DNA from: Galdieria partita
Taxonomy: Eukaryota > Rhodophyta > Bangiophyceae > Galdieriales > Galdieriaceae
Direction: 5' to 3'
DNA length: 64,000 bases
Assembly: GCA_025991245.1 (NCBI GenBank)
Contig: BQMJ01000031.1
Span: 62,001-126,000 of the forward strand
Shown here: positions 12,502 through 23,321 of the stretch, piece by piece
How positions within the stretch are numbered: the stretch's first letter is position 1
How the letters are laid out: the number at the start of each line of letters is the position of its first letter
Program-made: the position numbers and the translations under genes
Notes under the pieces: model-generated
The model's input: only the letters and a program-made list of their open reading frames with translations
Database searches by the model: none
What the model was told of the DNA's origin: nothing

Positions 12502-13867
12502 TCAGAATTGGGAAATTCTTTCAAGCAAGTCATCCGATAAGGAATGCATCTTTCCAGATGGGCATTCATTCCCTGTTTCTCTTTTTCTTTCTAGTTGTTT
12601 GTATAAAAAGTTTGCTTTTTTCCCATCAACGATAGATCCAATAGGACAATCGAACGACTGTTCACATTTCGTCCAACTCGTGATAAACGCTCTTTCATGG
12701 ATAACTTGAAATGATTGGAAACTATTTTCTACACAAGTTGCATCAGCTAGTTGTTGGTTCCTTTCGTCCTTTTCCATGCAATACCATAATAAACCCCACG
12801 AAGACTGACAAGTTGATTCAACTCCTCTACTTGTTTCCAACCACCAACTCAATGCACCAGAATTATCCACCAGTGACCCGTCATTACGCTTCTTCTCCCA
12901 ATACAAATGAACAGTAAATGCTATCAATTGGCTCATCCACTTTTGTTCAGATAGCCATTGCCGCATTTCTATGATGATGCATCTCAACCAACCAAATATC
13001 AACGATATTCGCTTAGTTTGGTTCGTTGCCAACACTTTCCATCCCTTTTGAAACAGATACCAATAGAGTCTTGTTACAAAGAATGGCCATCTTTGTTGGA
13101 ATATTTCCAGTGCGTCTTTCCAACGCTCCCAAATAGCCTCTACTGAAGCATTCCATTGGTAGTCCTCAGGTATCAAATAATAATCCACCAATATAGGAAA
13201 CAATACGCTAACCACACTGGAGTCTGAAATAATTTTGGTTATCTTCATAGCCAATGAGCGTTTCTTTTCCTTGGAACAATTCTAAGAGAGACAAAGTAAA
13301 GAAGCTATCTACTATCTGAATCATGAGAACAAAAAATACCTGTTGAGAACAATCCTCATATACTTGCAAATAAGATAAAACATCTTCACTTGTTTTCTCA
13401 AGTTGTTCCCACTGTGCACTAAAATAATGTTTCTCTAACCATCGAAGACACTCGGTGGTAGCAAATAACAAAGCTTCTCTCGAAGGTAATGCATTATGAG
13501 ATATATCGTGACGCATTTCCGCAACGAATACTGGTAACCCCAATTGTGAAGCTAACCCTGTTACAGATACAGCAAATGATGACTCTTGTAAGTTATCAAC
13601 CATCCCGTTCACCAGTCGAACGATGGCACAAGCTACAGCCAACGAAAATATGGGCTCTTTAATAGCATCTTGTTTCCCACGCAGTTCTATCAACTGGGCT
13701 AAGGAGTCAACTGCCACAGGGATTGCCATTTTTTGTCTCCAGTTGGATATAATATTCAGTGACTCAAGTACTTGGTTGGGGTCATTTTGAAACAAGTGGT
13801 CCAAAACTTGATACCACTCATCCCAGTTTTTCCAAGGAAACAATTTGGCACCTGAAGCTTTTAACAT
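12502..13867 (-). CDS. LAS1: Las1-like pre-rRNA (ITS2) endonuclease
   Basis: Two exons, 13867-13340 and 13281-12502, joined across a 58-bp intron in phase 0; 435 residues. The N-terminal half matches the Las1 HEPN domain: FPWKNWDEWYQV at the start, AVACAIVRLVNGMVDN in the middle and EMRHDISHN as the catalytic R-x4-H element, which has Ser where most family members have Thr (RHxxTH). Las1 cuts ITS2 during 60S ribosome maturation together with the Grc3 kinase. The C-terminal 260 residues are divergent, Trp-rich and helical. The gene ends 8 bp from the convergent OSBP-related gene. Confidence 0.82.
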
Positions 13868-14116
13868 GGAAGAATAGCTTTGACAATTTTACTCAAGTGT
13901 GTGTGGATACTCCATTTCATCAACAATCGATTCCTGTTGGGAATCACACGGCGATGATGACTTAGTACTTGCGGAAAAAAGTGGTAAACACTTGTACGTC
14001 GACATATTCGTACTGTCTGAGCAAATAACCCAGTGCTAACCAAAATTTGTTGAGATAATAATTACTACACATCCCAGATGGACTTTTCCCAGTATGATTC
14101 AACATCTTACAAGTTG

Positions 14117-14677
14117 TTATGATTGTTGTTCTCCTAGAGATAGTTTCCATAAACCGTCGTTCAGATAGTGAATATTTTCTACTGCCACTCCTTTATTCAC
14201 GTTTCTTATATCACTCGTCGATAGTTTAGTGATACCTATTGCCAACGCGTGTTCCTTCCCTTCTGCAAATATGCCTACCATCCGGTTGCTTGATAACTGT
14301 TCATCCATCCTTGCTCCAGCACTAGTTAAACCAGGACACATAATATCTGCGCCTTTGAGGATATGTCTGATGGCTCCTTTATCTACTTGCAGTCGTGGCA
14401 ACAAAAAAGGATATGCATGTAAGAGACGCAAACTAGGGAAATAAGGTCCCGTTCTCAAGTTGAAGAATACTGGCTGTCCATAGTTGATCGAAATTAGATT
14501 CATATGACCATGACACTTTACGAGAATCCATTTCTCTTTCTTCGGTAGAATATCTTCAATAAAGGGCTCTATGGATGGAAACTGTTCCAGTATTTGTAGA
14601 CGGATGGAACGTTGTACTGAAGACTTGATAGGAACTTGAGAAACGATATCTCCTTGTGGACTGAACTTTTTGAACAT
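14117..14677 (-). CDS. MCTS1: MCTS1/Tma20 translation factor
   Basis: Single exon, 186 residues, close to the usual 181. It opens MFKKFSPQGDIVSQVPIKSS, then has a DUF1947-type N-terminal domain and a C-terminal PUA domain (VDKGAIRHILKGADIMCPGL, GAR, KEHALAIGITKLST). MCTS1 pairs with DENR to release or recycle 40S subunits after termination and to support reinitiation. The ATG at 14677 is the family start. It lies about 250 bp upstream of the Las1-like start on the same strand. Confidence 0.96.
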   Translation of the reverse strand: MFKKFSPQGDIVSQVPIKSSVQRSIRLQILEQFPSIEPFIEDILPKKEKWILVKCHGHMNLISINYGQPVFFNLRTGPYFPSLRLLHAYPFLLPRLQVDKGAIRHILKGADIMCPGLTSAGARMDEQLSSNRMVGIFAEGKEHALAIGITKLSTSDIRNVNKGVAVENIHYLNDGLWKLSLGEQQS

Positions 14678-15182
14678 AATAGTCTGGTGACGTCAAACTA
14701 ACAAAAACTTGGCCAACAATAAGTCGACGTCAATGAGCAACGTGGAAATAATAATCGTAAGAATGGGAAGTGGCAATACAAAAATGTGTATTACTGCTCT
14801 TGTTGTGTTGCGAAACTTGAAAAAGCTTCAGGACTTGTAAATCCTATGTCGATGAAAGGTACACCCAATCTTGTAAGAAGACAAGTGTTTAGAGAGTCAA
14901 TCCACAAAAAAGCCATCCTAGACATGCAATAAATACAAAGAGTTCTACGATATACCCTTCACAAGCCTTGTGTATCCTCCATAAAATAGTACAAAGGGTA
15001 ACATTCCAACTTGTATAGAAAACAACCTAAACTATTTGTTCTTAGTCTCTAAAGATTACTCAATATAACCTTCGTCACTAAACAAACTCAGAAATCTCAT
15101 GTAGAGTCTTCATTACTGCAGTCAAGTCAAGGTTTCATCATCTTAGAGTGCTAAAAAGAGCCAAGAAAAACAGCAACTTACT
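14678..15182. other. Gap between MCTS1 and LSm3; small open frames of unknown status
   Basis: This 505-bp stretch holds the MCTS1 promoter and the LSm3 3' flank. On the plus strand a frame is open from 14723 to 14932 (about 69 codons, containing YYCSCCVAKLEK and ending SIHKKAILDMQ) but has no suitable ATG. An ATG in another frame at 14733 opens 35 codons. On the minus strand a 44-codon frame opens MSRMAFLWIDSLN. No splice scheme joins any of them convincingly, and none is recognised. Just after the LSm3 stop is a GTAAGT, so a 3'-UTR intron is possible. Confidence 0.35.
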
Positions 15183-15527
15183 TTATGCCGTTCGAAGAGG
15201 TGGAGCAACCAATATCACACCGTCTCCACGAACAAATAACATTGGCATCTTCCTTTTTACCGTCTTTATGAGTTCTTCTCCCGTTTCGTCATCCACTTCT
15301 ACTTTCAACGCAGTTTCTTCTACATCGCTCAATACCAAGTTCATATGTTGATCAAAGGCCTAACATAGCATCAACTTCAACTCTTGTGCTGGAAAAACAC
15401 ACACATATATATCGAGACCAACCTGCAATTTTCCTCGAAGTTCTCTGTCTCCACGTAACTTGACAAGTATTTCTTCGTCAAGTGCCAACAAAATCAAGTC
15501 TAGTGGCTGTTCGACATTGCCGGCCAT
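15183..15527 (-). CDS. LSM3: U6 snRNA-associated Sm-like protein LSm3
   Basis: Two exons, 15527-15423 and 15359-15183, joined across a 63-bp intron (donor GTTGGT) in phase 0; 93 residues against about 100 usual. The Sm1 motif reads [19 protein letters not shown], then [16 protein letters not shown]; the Sm2 motif is [16 protein letters not shown]. These are diagnostic of LSm3, a ring subunit shared by LSm2-8 (U6 snRNP) and LSm1-7 (mRNA decay). Neither exon is long enough to stand out alone. Function and start ([11 protein letters not shown]) are clear from family similarity. The 276 bp upstream are shared with the divergent aldo/keto reductase. Confidence 0.95.
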
Positions 15528-15803
15528 GCCAGTAAATTCTTCGAACCAACAAAACTCACATCATACTTCCTGAGTAATGCAACCTACTCATCAAAGACAA
15601 GTTGAGATGGATTCTCTAGCAAAGGCTCATTCAAGGATCTCTTGCAAAACCCGCTCATAATTGGCAGCGATATATTTTTTCGATAAACATAACACGTGTT
15701 GTCTATTGGAACAAGAGTTGTGGAGTGGATAACTTCCCATCCACTTTTCAAATGATACAACTTGGTCAATTGGAATTGGACGATTTTGCCAATATTGTGA
15801 ATA

Positions 15804-16973
15804 ATGACAGACCAACTTTCAAGTCAGGTACCCCCTTTAGCTCACTATAGACTACTAGGTAACTCAGGTTTGCGAGTATCACCACTATGTCTGGGTTGCA
15901 TGGGTTATGGAAAGTCTTGGCAGGATATTATGGGAGAACATGTGGAAAACGAAGCCATCTTGGACACTTATGTAGAAGCAGGTGGTAACTTGTAAGTTAT
16001 CAGAAAAATCTTTCGTCATTGCTTATTTGATTGTACAGTTTGGATATGGCCAACAAATATAATGAAGGTGAAACTGAAGAAATAATCGGAGAGTGGATGA
16101 AGAAGAGAGGCAACAGAGAAAGAATGGTCATAGCCACCAAATTCAGTATAGGAATGCGGAAAAATGATCCAAACGCAGTGGGCAATCATAGAAAGAATAT
16201 GATCTCCGCTGTAAAAGACTCTTTGAAACGGTTGCAAACCGATTATATTGACTTGGTGAGTACTCAAGGCAAACAGGGACATGACTCAATTTGAGTAGCT
16301 TTATGTGCATTTTTGGGACTTTACAACTCCGATTGAGGAAGTTATGAGTAGTTTTCACGATCTGATTTCAGCGGGAAAGGTGCACTATGTTGCATTTTCA
16401 GATACCCCTGCCTGGGTTGTAGCAAAGGCCAATACTATTGCACAATTTCGTGGTTGGCCACATGTAGCTGCATATCAAGGAAGATATTCTCTTTCAGATC
16501 GTACCATGGAAAGGGAATTGATTCCAATGCTTAGAAGTGAGAAGATTGCACATGTGCCTTGGGGTGTATTAGGACAAGGGAAGCTTACCGGTAAATATCA
16601 GAGAGGAATGCAACCAAAGATACGAGGCGGAATTACTCAAATGACTGAAAAGGACTTTCAGTTGCAAGATGTGGTTACAGATATTGCAAAGCAACTGAAT
16701 GTTTCCAATAGTCAAATTGTCTTGGCTTGGATGTTGAACCATCAACCAGGAACTATACCAATTGTGGGTTGTCGAACAACAGCACAACTAAAGGAACATA
16801 TTCAGGCACTCGGTATTCGACTGAATTCTGAACAAATGAAGAGATTAAATGATGCTAGCGCTATAGAGCTCGGATTCCCACATGATTTTATAGGTCAGGG
16901 CTTTAAACAAAATCCGATCATCAAATATCGAGGAAATGAAAATATCGAGTTGGATGATGTTCCTTTGCAATAA
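15804..16973 (+). CDS. Aldo/keto reductase
   Basis: Three exons, 15804-15991, 16039-16255 and 16299-16973; 359 residues. It opens [19 protein letters not shown], the common start of aryl-alcohol-dehydrogenase-like reductases. The catalytic residues are visible: Asp and Tyr in [11 protein letters not shown], Lys in VIATKFSIG and His in LYVHFWDFT. The C-terminal NADPH-binding part includes [19 protein letters not shown]. It reduces aldehydes or ketones; the substrate cannot be told from sequence. Relatives occur in bacteria and fungi as well as algae, so transfer in the past is possible, but the introns and composition look native. It converges on Tic22 with 23 bp between stops. Confidence 0.93.
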
Positions 16974-16996
16974 AAGATTGAGTGTATTTGTGGTCT

Positions 16997-18031
16997 TCAT
17001 GAAGAGGATATTTGTTTGATATATTCCAGTGATTCTTCTGGTGGATAAAAAATAAAGTCATCCAACGTTCCGAATTCTCCCCTTTTCAAATTTGTTAGCA
17101 ACTTACTCAGCTTGTATACTTGTATTGTCGGCTCAACGTTATTTTGACTATTCTTCTTCGCACTAGTCAATAAACTTTCCAAATCATTCTTCTTCAAAAA
17201 GAATGGAGTAATCCGCTTTACTTGTTCCGATACTGCACCTTTCTTCTCGTCGCTATCTTGATGAAGTGGTATTTGAACTTCCAGTCTAAGTTTGTCTACA
17301 GCAAATACCGGAACATCTGTACGGTCAAATTTGGAATTCAATATAAAGTCTGCAAACTCCAAATCTTCTACATTTGGAGCAAGATGAAATCTGTCAGAAC
17401 TTGAAACATAATTAGGGTCTATCTTGCCCTGAATAAAACGTTCTGCAACGTCCAGTGTCAAAGGAAATATTTTCGGCGTCACCCCTGAATCTTGAGAAGT
17501 TACCAGCTCTTTGAAGGAAACAGCGTCATCCTTATCGACAAAGAAGTAGCCATCTCGTTGTTTATCATTCGTGGAGCTTTCCAACAAAAACGGCTTTCCT
17601 TCGCCATCCGTTACAGCAAATACAGGAATCTGCCGAAGTTTCCAATTTATGTCATCCTCTGTGAGACCAACATCGTTGACTTTAAGATTGGCCACATAAG
17701 GTATCAACAGGGCAAACAGAATTGTTCCCGATAGCAACCCGGTCCACCAAGCTTTCCCTGAAAACTGTCCTTTGTTGTTTTGTTGCATACATATAAAAGT
17801 ATGGTGCTGAGTTGGAGCCTTGGTTACTTTTAACCCTCTATCGGCCAAACAGCTTCTATTTCCTCGGTGTTTCTCTTTCCACGAAAATAGAATTGCACGT
17901 TTCTGAAAACAACAAGTACATTGCTGTCGAATACAATGACTATTGGTTACAAGAAGAGGCCTTTGAGTGAAAGTAAACATATCCACGAAAACGAACTTGC
18001 CAAAAAATGGCGCAATTCTCGATGTAGTCAT
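16997..18031 (-). CDS. Tic22-family plastid import protein
   Basis: Intronless, 344 residues from the ATG at 18031 or 327 from a second ATG at 17980. The first 80 residues are basic and hydroxylated with Phe near the start (MFTFTQRPLLVTNSHC from the second Met), as expected of a red-algal transit peptide. A hydrophobic segment (WWTGLLSGTILFALLIPYV) follows, then the Tic22 core with LRQIPVFAVTDGEGKPFLLE and GYFFVDKDDAVSFKEL. Tic22 works in the envelope intermembrane space as an import chaperone. If the first ATG is used, it overlaps the stop of the upstream gene as ATGA at 18028-18031, so the second ATG may be the real start. Confidence 0.88.
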   Translation of the reverse strand: MTTSRIAPFFGKFVFVDMFTFTQRPLLVTNSHCIRQQCTCCFQKRAILFSWKEKHRGNRSCLADRGLKVTKAPTQHHTFICMQQNNKGQFSGKAWWTGLLSGTILFALLIPYVANLKVNDVGLTEDDINWKLRQIPVFAVTDGEGKPFLLESSTNDKQRDGYFFVDKDDAVSFKELVTSQDSGVTPKIFPLTLDVAERFIQGKIDPNYVSSSDRFHLAPNVEDLEFADFILNSKFDRTDVPVFAVDKLRLEVQIPLHQDSDEKKGAVSEQVKRITPFFLKKNDLESLLTSAKKNSQNNVEPTIQVYKLSKLLTNLKRGEFGTLDDFIFYPPEESLEYIKQISSS

Positions 18032-19104
18032 GTCTGAAATTCGTCTGTTTGGGCTCTACAAGTCTGACCTCCAACGTGACAATAATGAAGGACGCTCCAT
18101 TTCGAATGACATATATTCTTGGATAATAACAATAAATACTCGTTACAGATGGAGACACCCTGACATAGGAAATGTGAAGGAACAAATAATGTACGTATCA
18201 CTGAGCCATTCCAAGCATCCAGAATACTTATTCGAAACGGTTCTGTGCATACTATCAACTGCTGACCACTAACATGCCAAGTAAGATATCCACAAGGAAT
18301 GTCTTTCCAAGAATGACAATTGGAACAAGCCTCTCTGGACCACTGCAACTTGTAAGATGTGGAGTCTTTAGGACATGTATATACCAACACTGCTCCATTC
18401 CACCAACCAAGAGCCAAAAAATAATGATTATTCTCTTCACGATAATACAATCCAATATCCACTATCCTATCACAAGCTGCCAATGTGACCGCTTCATGTA
18501 GCGGCATCAAAGAAGCCACTGGTTTCCAATCAGGTGTCTTCTCCTCTCGTAACCAAACAGCTGCTCTACCATCTGTGGTTGCAGCTGCTACCAAGCTACT
18601 ATTTAGACTTACGAGGCAACAACAACAATGTCCGGCAGTACCTTCTAGAAGATTAATCAACAGTTTCTCCTGGTTTGCCGGATTACAAGAAACAATTACT
18701 ACTCCACAAGCACCAGAAACTAATATATCCAATCTATATTTATCACGATCAACAATAGTTATAGCTCGAGGGTAAAAACGCATATCACGAAGAAATATTT
18801 GTTTCCATTCTTGTTCAACCAAACGTAACACTAACAACTGAGTTTCTCGAGCCAATACCAACAACTGACCGTTCTGATGAAAAGCAACACAAGAAACCAA
18901 ACCTATATCCACTTTCCAACTATTCCTAATTGAACAATTTCCCTGTAACTTTGAGGTAGTGGTCACTTCCAGAATCAACACATACGAAACAGTTGGTACA
19001 CAAATGAAATAAGAGCTGTTAAAAGGGACACTTTGAATAGCATTTCGAACAAAACAACTAGAAACTGAAGGAATTTCAAGCAGAGACTCTTCTGGGAATA
19101 TCAT
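18028..19104 (-). CDS. WD40-like beta-propeller protein
   Basis: Intronless, 358 residues. Repeating hydrophobic strand blocks suggest a propeller: GLVSCVAFHQNGQLLVLARE, LVAAATTDGRAAVWLREE and YLTWHVSGQQLIVCTEPFRISILDAWNGSVI. The GH and WD landmarks are degenerate, so the number of blades is uncertain. I do not recognise the family; WD40 proteins are usually scaffolds. The C-terminus ends HVGGQTCRAQTDEFQT, and its stop overlaps the first ATG of Tic22 on the same strand. It shares a 274-bp divergent promoter with the GNAT gene; that promoter contains TTTGGCGGGC at 19144-19153. Confidence 0.65.
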   Translation of the reverse strand: MIFPEESLLEIPSVSSCFVRNAIQSVPFNSSYFICVPTVSYVLILEVTTTSKLQGNCSIRNSWKVDIGLVSCVAFHQNGQLLVLARETQLLVLRLVEQEWKQIFLRDMRFYPRAITIVDRDKYRLDILVSGACGVVIVSCNPANQEKLLINLLEGTAGHCCCCLVSLNSSLVAAATTDGRAAVWLREEKTPDWKPVASLMPLHEAVTLAACDRIVDIGLYYREENNHYFLALGWWNGAVLVYTCPKDSTSYKLQWSREACSNCHSWKDIPCGYLTWHVSGQQLIVCTEPFRISILDAWNGSVIRTLFVPSHFLCQGVSICNEYLLLLSKNICHSKWSVLHYCHVGGQTCRAQTDEFQT

Positions 19105-19378
19105 CCACGCCTTCTCAAGCCTGCTGCTATCATTTCAAGAAACTTTGGCGGGCAATGGCGCTCTATGGTGAAGAGGCTTTGGGTCGACAGATGTTGTGTG
19201 GCTCTAAACTTTGAAAAAGACACATAAGACATACACATCAGATTATTTACAGGTTTCAATGTTTATATTAGACTATTGTTCAACACAGCATGCATTTCTT
19301 CAGTAGCTGATATTCTTTCTCTCATAGGCCTTTTCCTGGATTGTGAATGATGGAACATTCATTTCTATCAAATTGGAT

Positions 19379-20448
19379 ATGAAGCTCATTCCATTCACAA
19401 GAGATCGCATATCTGACCTCGTTCAACTTGCAACTATTCATGCTGGTTGGTCAGTTGCTCCTCAAGAGTTAGAAATAGACTTGCAGCATCCCAATTTTCA
19501 CGGCTGGCTAGCAGTGGATGTAACTGAAGATGGAATGGAGTGCGTGGTTGGCTCTGTCACCCTAATATGTCAACAGGTCGATTCTTGGTTGGGTTTTGTT
19601 GTAGTTGCTATTCCGTTTCGTAGAAAGGGTATAGCCAAGCTGTTAGTTCGTACTGCTCTTGCCTTTCTGCATAAATGGTTTGTTATTCTTGTGTTGCTCG
19701 AAATTTAGCTGTCCATTTCTCTAGTGTTGGTCTTCCTACTCTATGTAAACTGGTTGCTAGTCCTATGGGAGCTCCTCTGTATGCAGAGTTTGGTTTCCGT
19801 TCTGTATGTGGTATTTGGCATTGTGTGAAGTCCTTGAAGGATTCGAGTTTTTACCGTCCTGTTCTTGGCAACACTCAATGCAGCAACTATGACACACAGA
19901 TACTCTGTTATCGTGACGATTTTCGACAAGATTCTTTGTGGCATGATTTTCTATGGTGGGATCGAAAGGAATCGGGCAATGACAGAAGTTATTTCTATGA
20001 TCAGTTTATCAAGGGCAGTCGTTCATTTTTGATTGGAGTTTATGAGAGTTTTACGATAGCAAACTTGTGTATATCTGATGACCGAAAAGAAGAGGATGGG
20101 AACCCTCGTTTATCAGCAGTTGCCTTTGTTCGCTGGTTCGATAATGCCTTTATTGGGCCTTTATATTCAAAGTGTCATTCTTCCAGCGTATTTTGTTTGT
20201 ATTCCATTTTTCAGTATTTATGGCATAATCGTTCTAGTGAAATTATCGAATGTGATATGCTTTGTCGTGCAGATAATCGACGATTGGCTATTCTATCGGA
20301 GACACAGTTCGTTCCTAGGAGTTTTGCGAGACCTCATCAGTTGATGTTGCTGTATCCAACAACGATTGGTTTGAATAGAAATGATAGGATATTTCAAGTG
20401 AATGACTTGTCAGATAATTGTATTGCTCTTGCATCATATGAGTGGTAA
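19379..20448 (+). CDS. GNAT-family N-acetyltransferase
   Basis: Two exons, 19379-19677 and 19725-20448, with a 47-bp intron (GTTTGT...TCTCTAG); 340 residues. The intron removal joins ALAFLHK to CVGLPTLCKLVASPMG, restoring the usual GNAT motif order: acetyl-CoA-binding VVVAIPFRRKGIAKLLVRTA, then ASPMGAPLYAEFGF. A second domain of about 180 residues follows, as in YitH-like bacterial acetyltransferases. The substrate is unknown. An in-frame GTG lies 12 codons upstream; the first ATG (MKLIPFTRDRIS) is chosen. It ends 36 bp before MutS2. Confidence 0.82.
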
Positions 20449-20484
20449 ATATATCCATCAACAAACAAATCATTTTGTCCAAAG

Positions 20485-23224
20485 ATGGAGATTGCACGTC
20501 CGTATCTGAGGAGTTGTAGTTACAACGATCCAACCTTTATATCTTTTCGAATAATACAGTTGAAGACTGTTCGTTGTTATTGTACCCATACCTGTGTTCA
20601 GTCTCTGTTCATTAGAAAGAATAGTTCCAAGGGTACGCTAGTTTTCAAACCCCACTCCAAAATTTTGCTTGTCAGAAAGGTGCCTCGTTGTTCTGTCGAC
20701 ATTCAACTTTTCTCCCAACAAAATTCACCTGGTGAGACTAGTTATCGCGAGCAACTGGAATATGAAACACTCCAGTCTTTGGACTGGTTTCCTATCTGTG
20801 AGAAAGTGGCCACGTTTTGCCACACAGATAGAGTAAGACAATTTGTAGCAAATGGTATGAAAGTGAACCAATGGTCAAAAGAGCAATCACAGCAGTATCT
20901 AACAGAGACAAGCGAGTGCGTTCGTTTTATGGAAAGTGGATATGCTCCTACAGATTGGCTGATAGGAACATATCTTTTGGAAGATATCGTTGATAGGGCA
21001 CAGAAAGGAAGTTTATTGACACCTAAAGACTTGTATCAAGTAGCATCAACCACCTTGATAGTGTCCTATTGGAAAAAGAATCTCCAAAGTCAATCCTCGA
21101 GCTATCCCATGTTATACAGAATAGTTGAAAATGTAGTTTCAATGAAAAACTTGGAAGATTCCATATTCAAGTGTATTGATGAAAATCAAAAAGTTAAAGA
21201 TGAAGCTTCTACACGTTTATATGAGACACGAACACAAATTCAGAGCACTTGTGAGAACATAAGGAAAGTATTGAATATTCTGTTGCAACATTATAGAGAA
21301 AGTCTACAAGAACCCATTTATACCGAACGTTTTGGACGTTATGTAATACCTGTCAAGGCAACTTGTAAAAATAGAGTACCTGGTATTGTTCAGGATGTGA
21401 GCAGTTCAGGTTCAACACTATATATTGAACCCAATAGAATAACAAGTCTTACCAATCGATTGCAGCAGCTTTATCACGTGGAAGAAGAAGCAGTGGAGGA
21501 AATTCTTCTTGAATTATCCACAAAAGTTTGTGAAAATGCGAATCATCTATTGCACATTTCTCAAGTTGTATTTCAATTGGATTGGATATTGTCTCGTGCG
21601 CAGTTTAGTCTTCAAATAAATGGAAGACTACCAACTTTAATAGACAGTTTTTCAGACACTTTTTCATCATGTGATAGCAATACTTGGAGACTACACGGTG
21701 TGAGACATCCTCTACTGGAGACCGATGGAGTCAACACAAGCGTTCCCATTGATTATGAGATTCGTCCAGGTGTAACTGTGGTTTGTATTACAGGACCCAA
21801 TGCAGGTGGAAAGACAGTGGCGTTGAAGACTTTTGGAGTTGTTATTTTGATGACTAAAGTGGGTTTGTTTGTTCCTTGTGAACAAGATGATGTCGTCATT
21901 CCCTATTTTGAAGATGTCTTTGCGGATATCGGTGATCATCAATCAGTGACTCAGTCACTGAGTACATTTTCTAGTCATATATTGCATATTCAGCGTATTT
22001 TACAATTATCTCATAGACATAGTTTGGTTTTATTGGACGAAATTGGAACTGGAACAGATCCTTTAGAGGGTTGTGCACTTGCCATTTCGCTCTTATTATA
22101 TCTTGTAGAACGTGTTGGCTTTCTTATGGTGACCACTCATCATGGAGAACTAAAGACATTGAAATACAAAGATTCTCGTTTTGAAAATGCAAGTGTAGAA
22201 TTCGATACTTCCAGTTTGCGTCCTACCTATCGTCTTCTTTGGGGTGTTGCTGGACGCAGTAATGCCATAGAAATCTCTCATAGATTGGGTTTGAACGAGT
22301 GGATCATAGAAAAAGCTCGTAGTATGGTAGAAAGTGACAGTGATAAGTTATCCCTTGCCATTGAAGATATAGAAAGAACCAGGCAACAAGTTATTGAAAT
22401 GGAAGAACAAATTGAAAGAAAAGAGAGAGAACTTGAATCACTTGAAAGACAATTGACAGAGAGAGAAGAGCGTGTTCGACGACTTGAACAAGAATGGATA
22501 GAAATCAAGGTATGTTGTATATTTTATTACAAAGGAATGTCTTTCATTGTGTATTTCACGTTAGAAGAGAGCATTGGAGCAAGATTTTGCAAATGCCAGA
22601 GAACATATAGCCAAAGTGATAAAGGAAGTTCAGCGATTGGGGACAGATGCCTCCGCTATCATGGAGAAGAAGCAAGAATTGGAATCTTTGATGCTTCAAC
22701 CGAAGAGTTCTGGTGGTCGTATATCTGGAAGTAAAGTGCACAAAGGAGATTGGGTCTTAGTAAAACGTCTAAGTTCGGAACCTTTACAAGTTGTAGAGGG
22801 AATGAACAACAAAGGAGACTTCATAGTGCGTGTTGGTTCTATTCGTGTAAAAGTTTCGATTATGGAAGCTGAAGTTTTGAGTAACCCAACCATTCAAAAG
22901 CTGGAAGAGAACAAGTCCAAACAATCAAAGAAACTTTCTACTAACCCACCACGTCCATCATCTACTAGTTCTTCTAGTATTCGAGGCAAATGGAATACCA
23001 TAGATGTTCGAGGATGTCGAGTAGAGGAAGCTGCAGCTAAGATAGAAAATGAATTGGGTCGAAATGCAGAATGTGATGAATATTTTATTATTCATGGCTT
23101 TGGACCGCTTCGAACAGGTCTTCGTCAATATTTTCATAAGCATCCTTTGATACGCCAAATGAAGGACGCGGATACTGAAAATGGTGGACAAGGAGTAACT
23201 GTATTGCATCTTCAAATGGAATAA
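20485..23224 (+). CDS. MutS2 ATPase with Smr domain, probably plastid-targeted
   Basis: Two exons, 20485-22509 and 22565-23224, phase 0; 894 residues. The first 75 residues are basic, Cys/Ser-rich and free of the family core, fitting an organelle presequence. The core has the MutS lever/clamp region, Walker A ITGPNAGGKTVALKT, Walker B LVLLDEIGTGTDP, a long coiled coil (VIEMEEQIERKERELESLE), a KOW-like region (VHKGDWVLVKRL), and a C-terminal Smr domain (IDVRGCRVEEA, IIHGFGPLRTGLR, GGQGVTVLHL). MutS2 lacks the mismatch-recognition domain; bacterial forms limit recombination or rescue stalled ribosomes. In algae and plants it comes from the cyanobacterial line. Convergent with the Mpe1-like gene. 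Confidence 0.93.
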
Positions 23225-23321
23225 TGAAACTTCATAAAGTTCTAGTATATACGCATAATAGGATGATAACCACTTTGCCCATCTTAACAACCTTTTCAGT
23301 ATCGTCTTATAGAAACAATAG

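Noticed and set aside
15584-15825. Two overlapping minus-strand open frames upstream of LSm3 (one reading KLYHLKSGWEVIHSTTL)
   Set aside because: Neither has an ATG, and both overlap the aldo/keto reductase start. One could be spliced in frame into LSm3, but LSm3 already has its natural start, so chance frames in a promoter are likelier.
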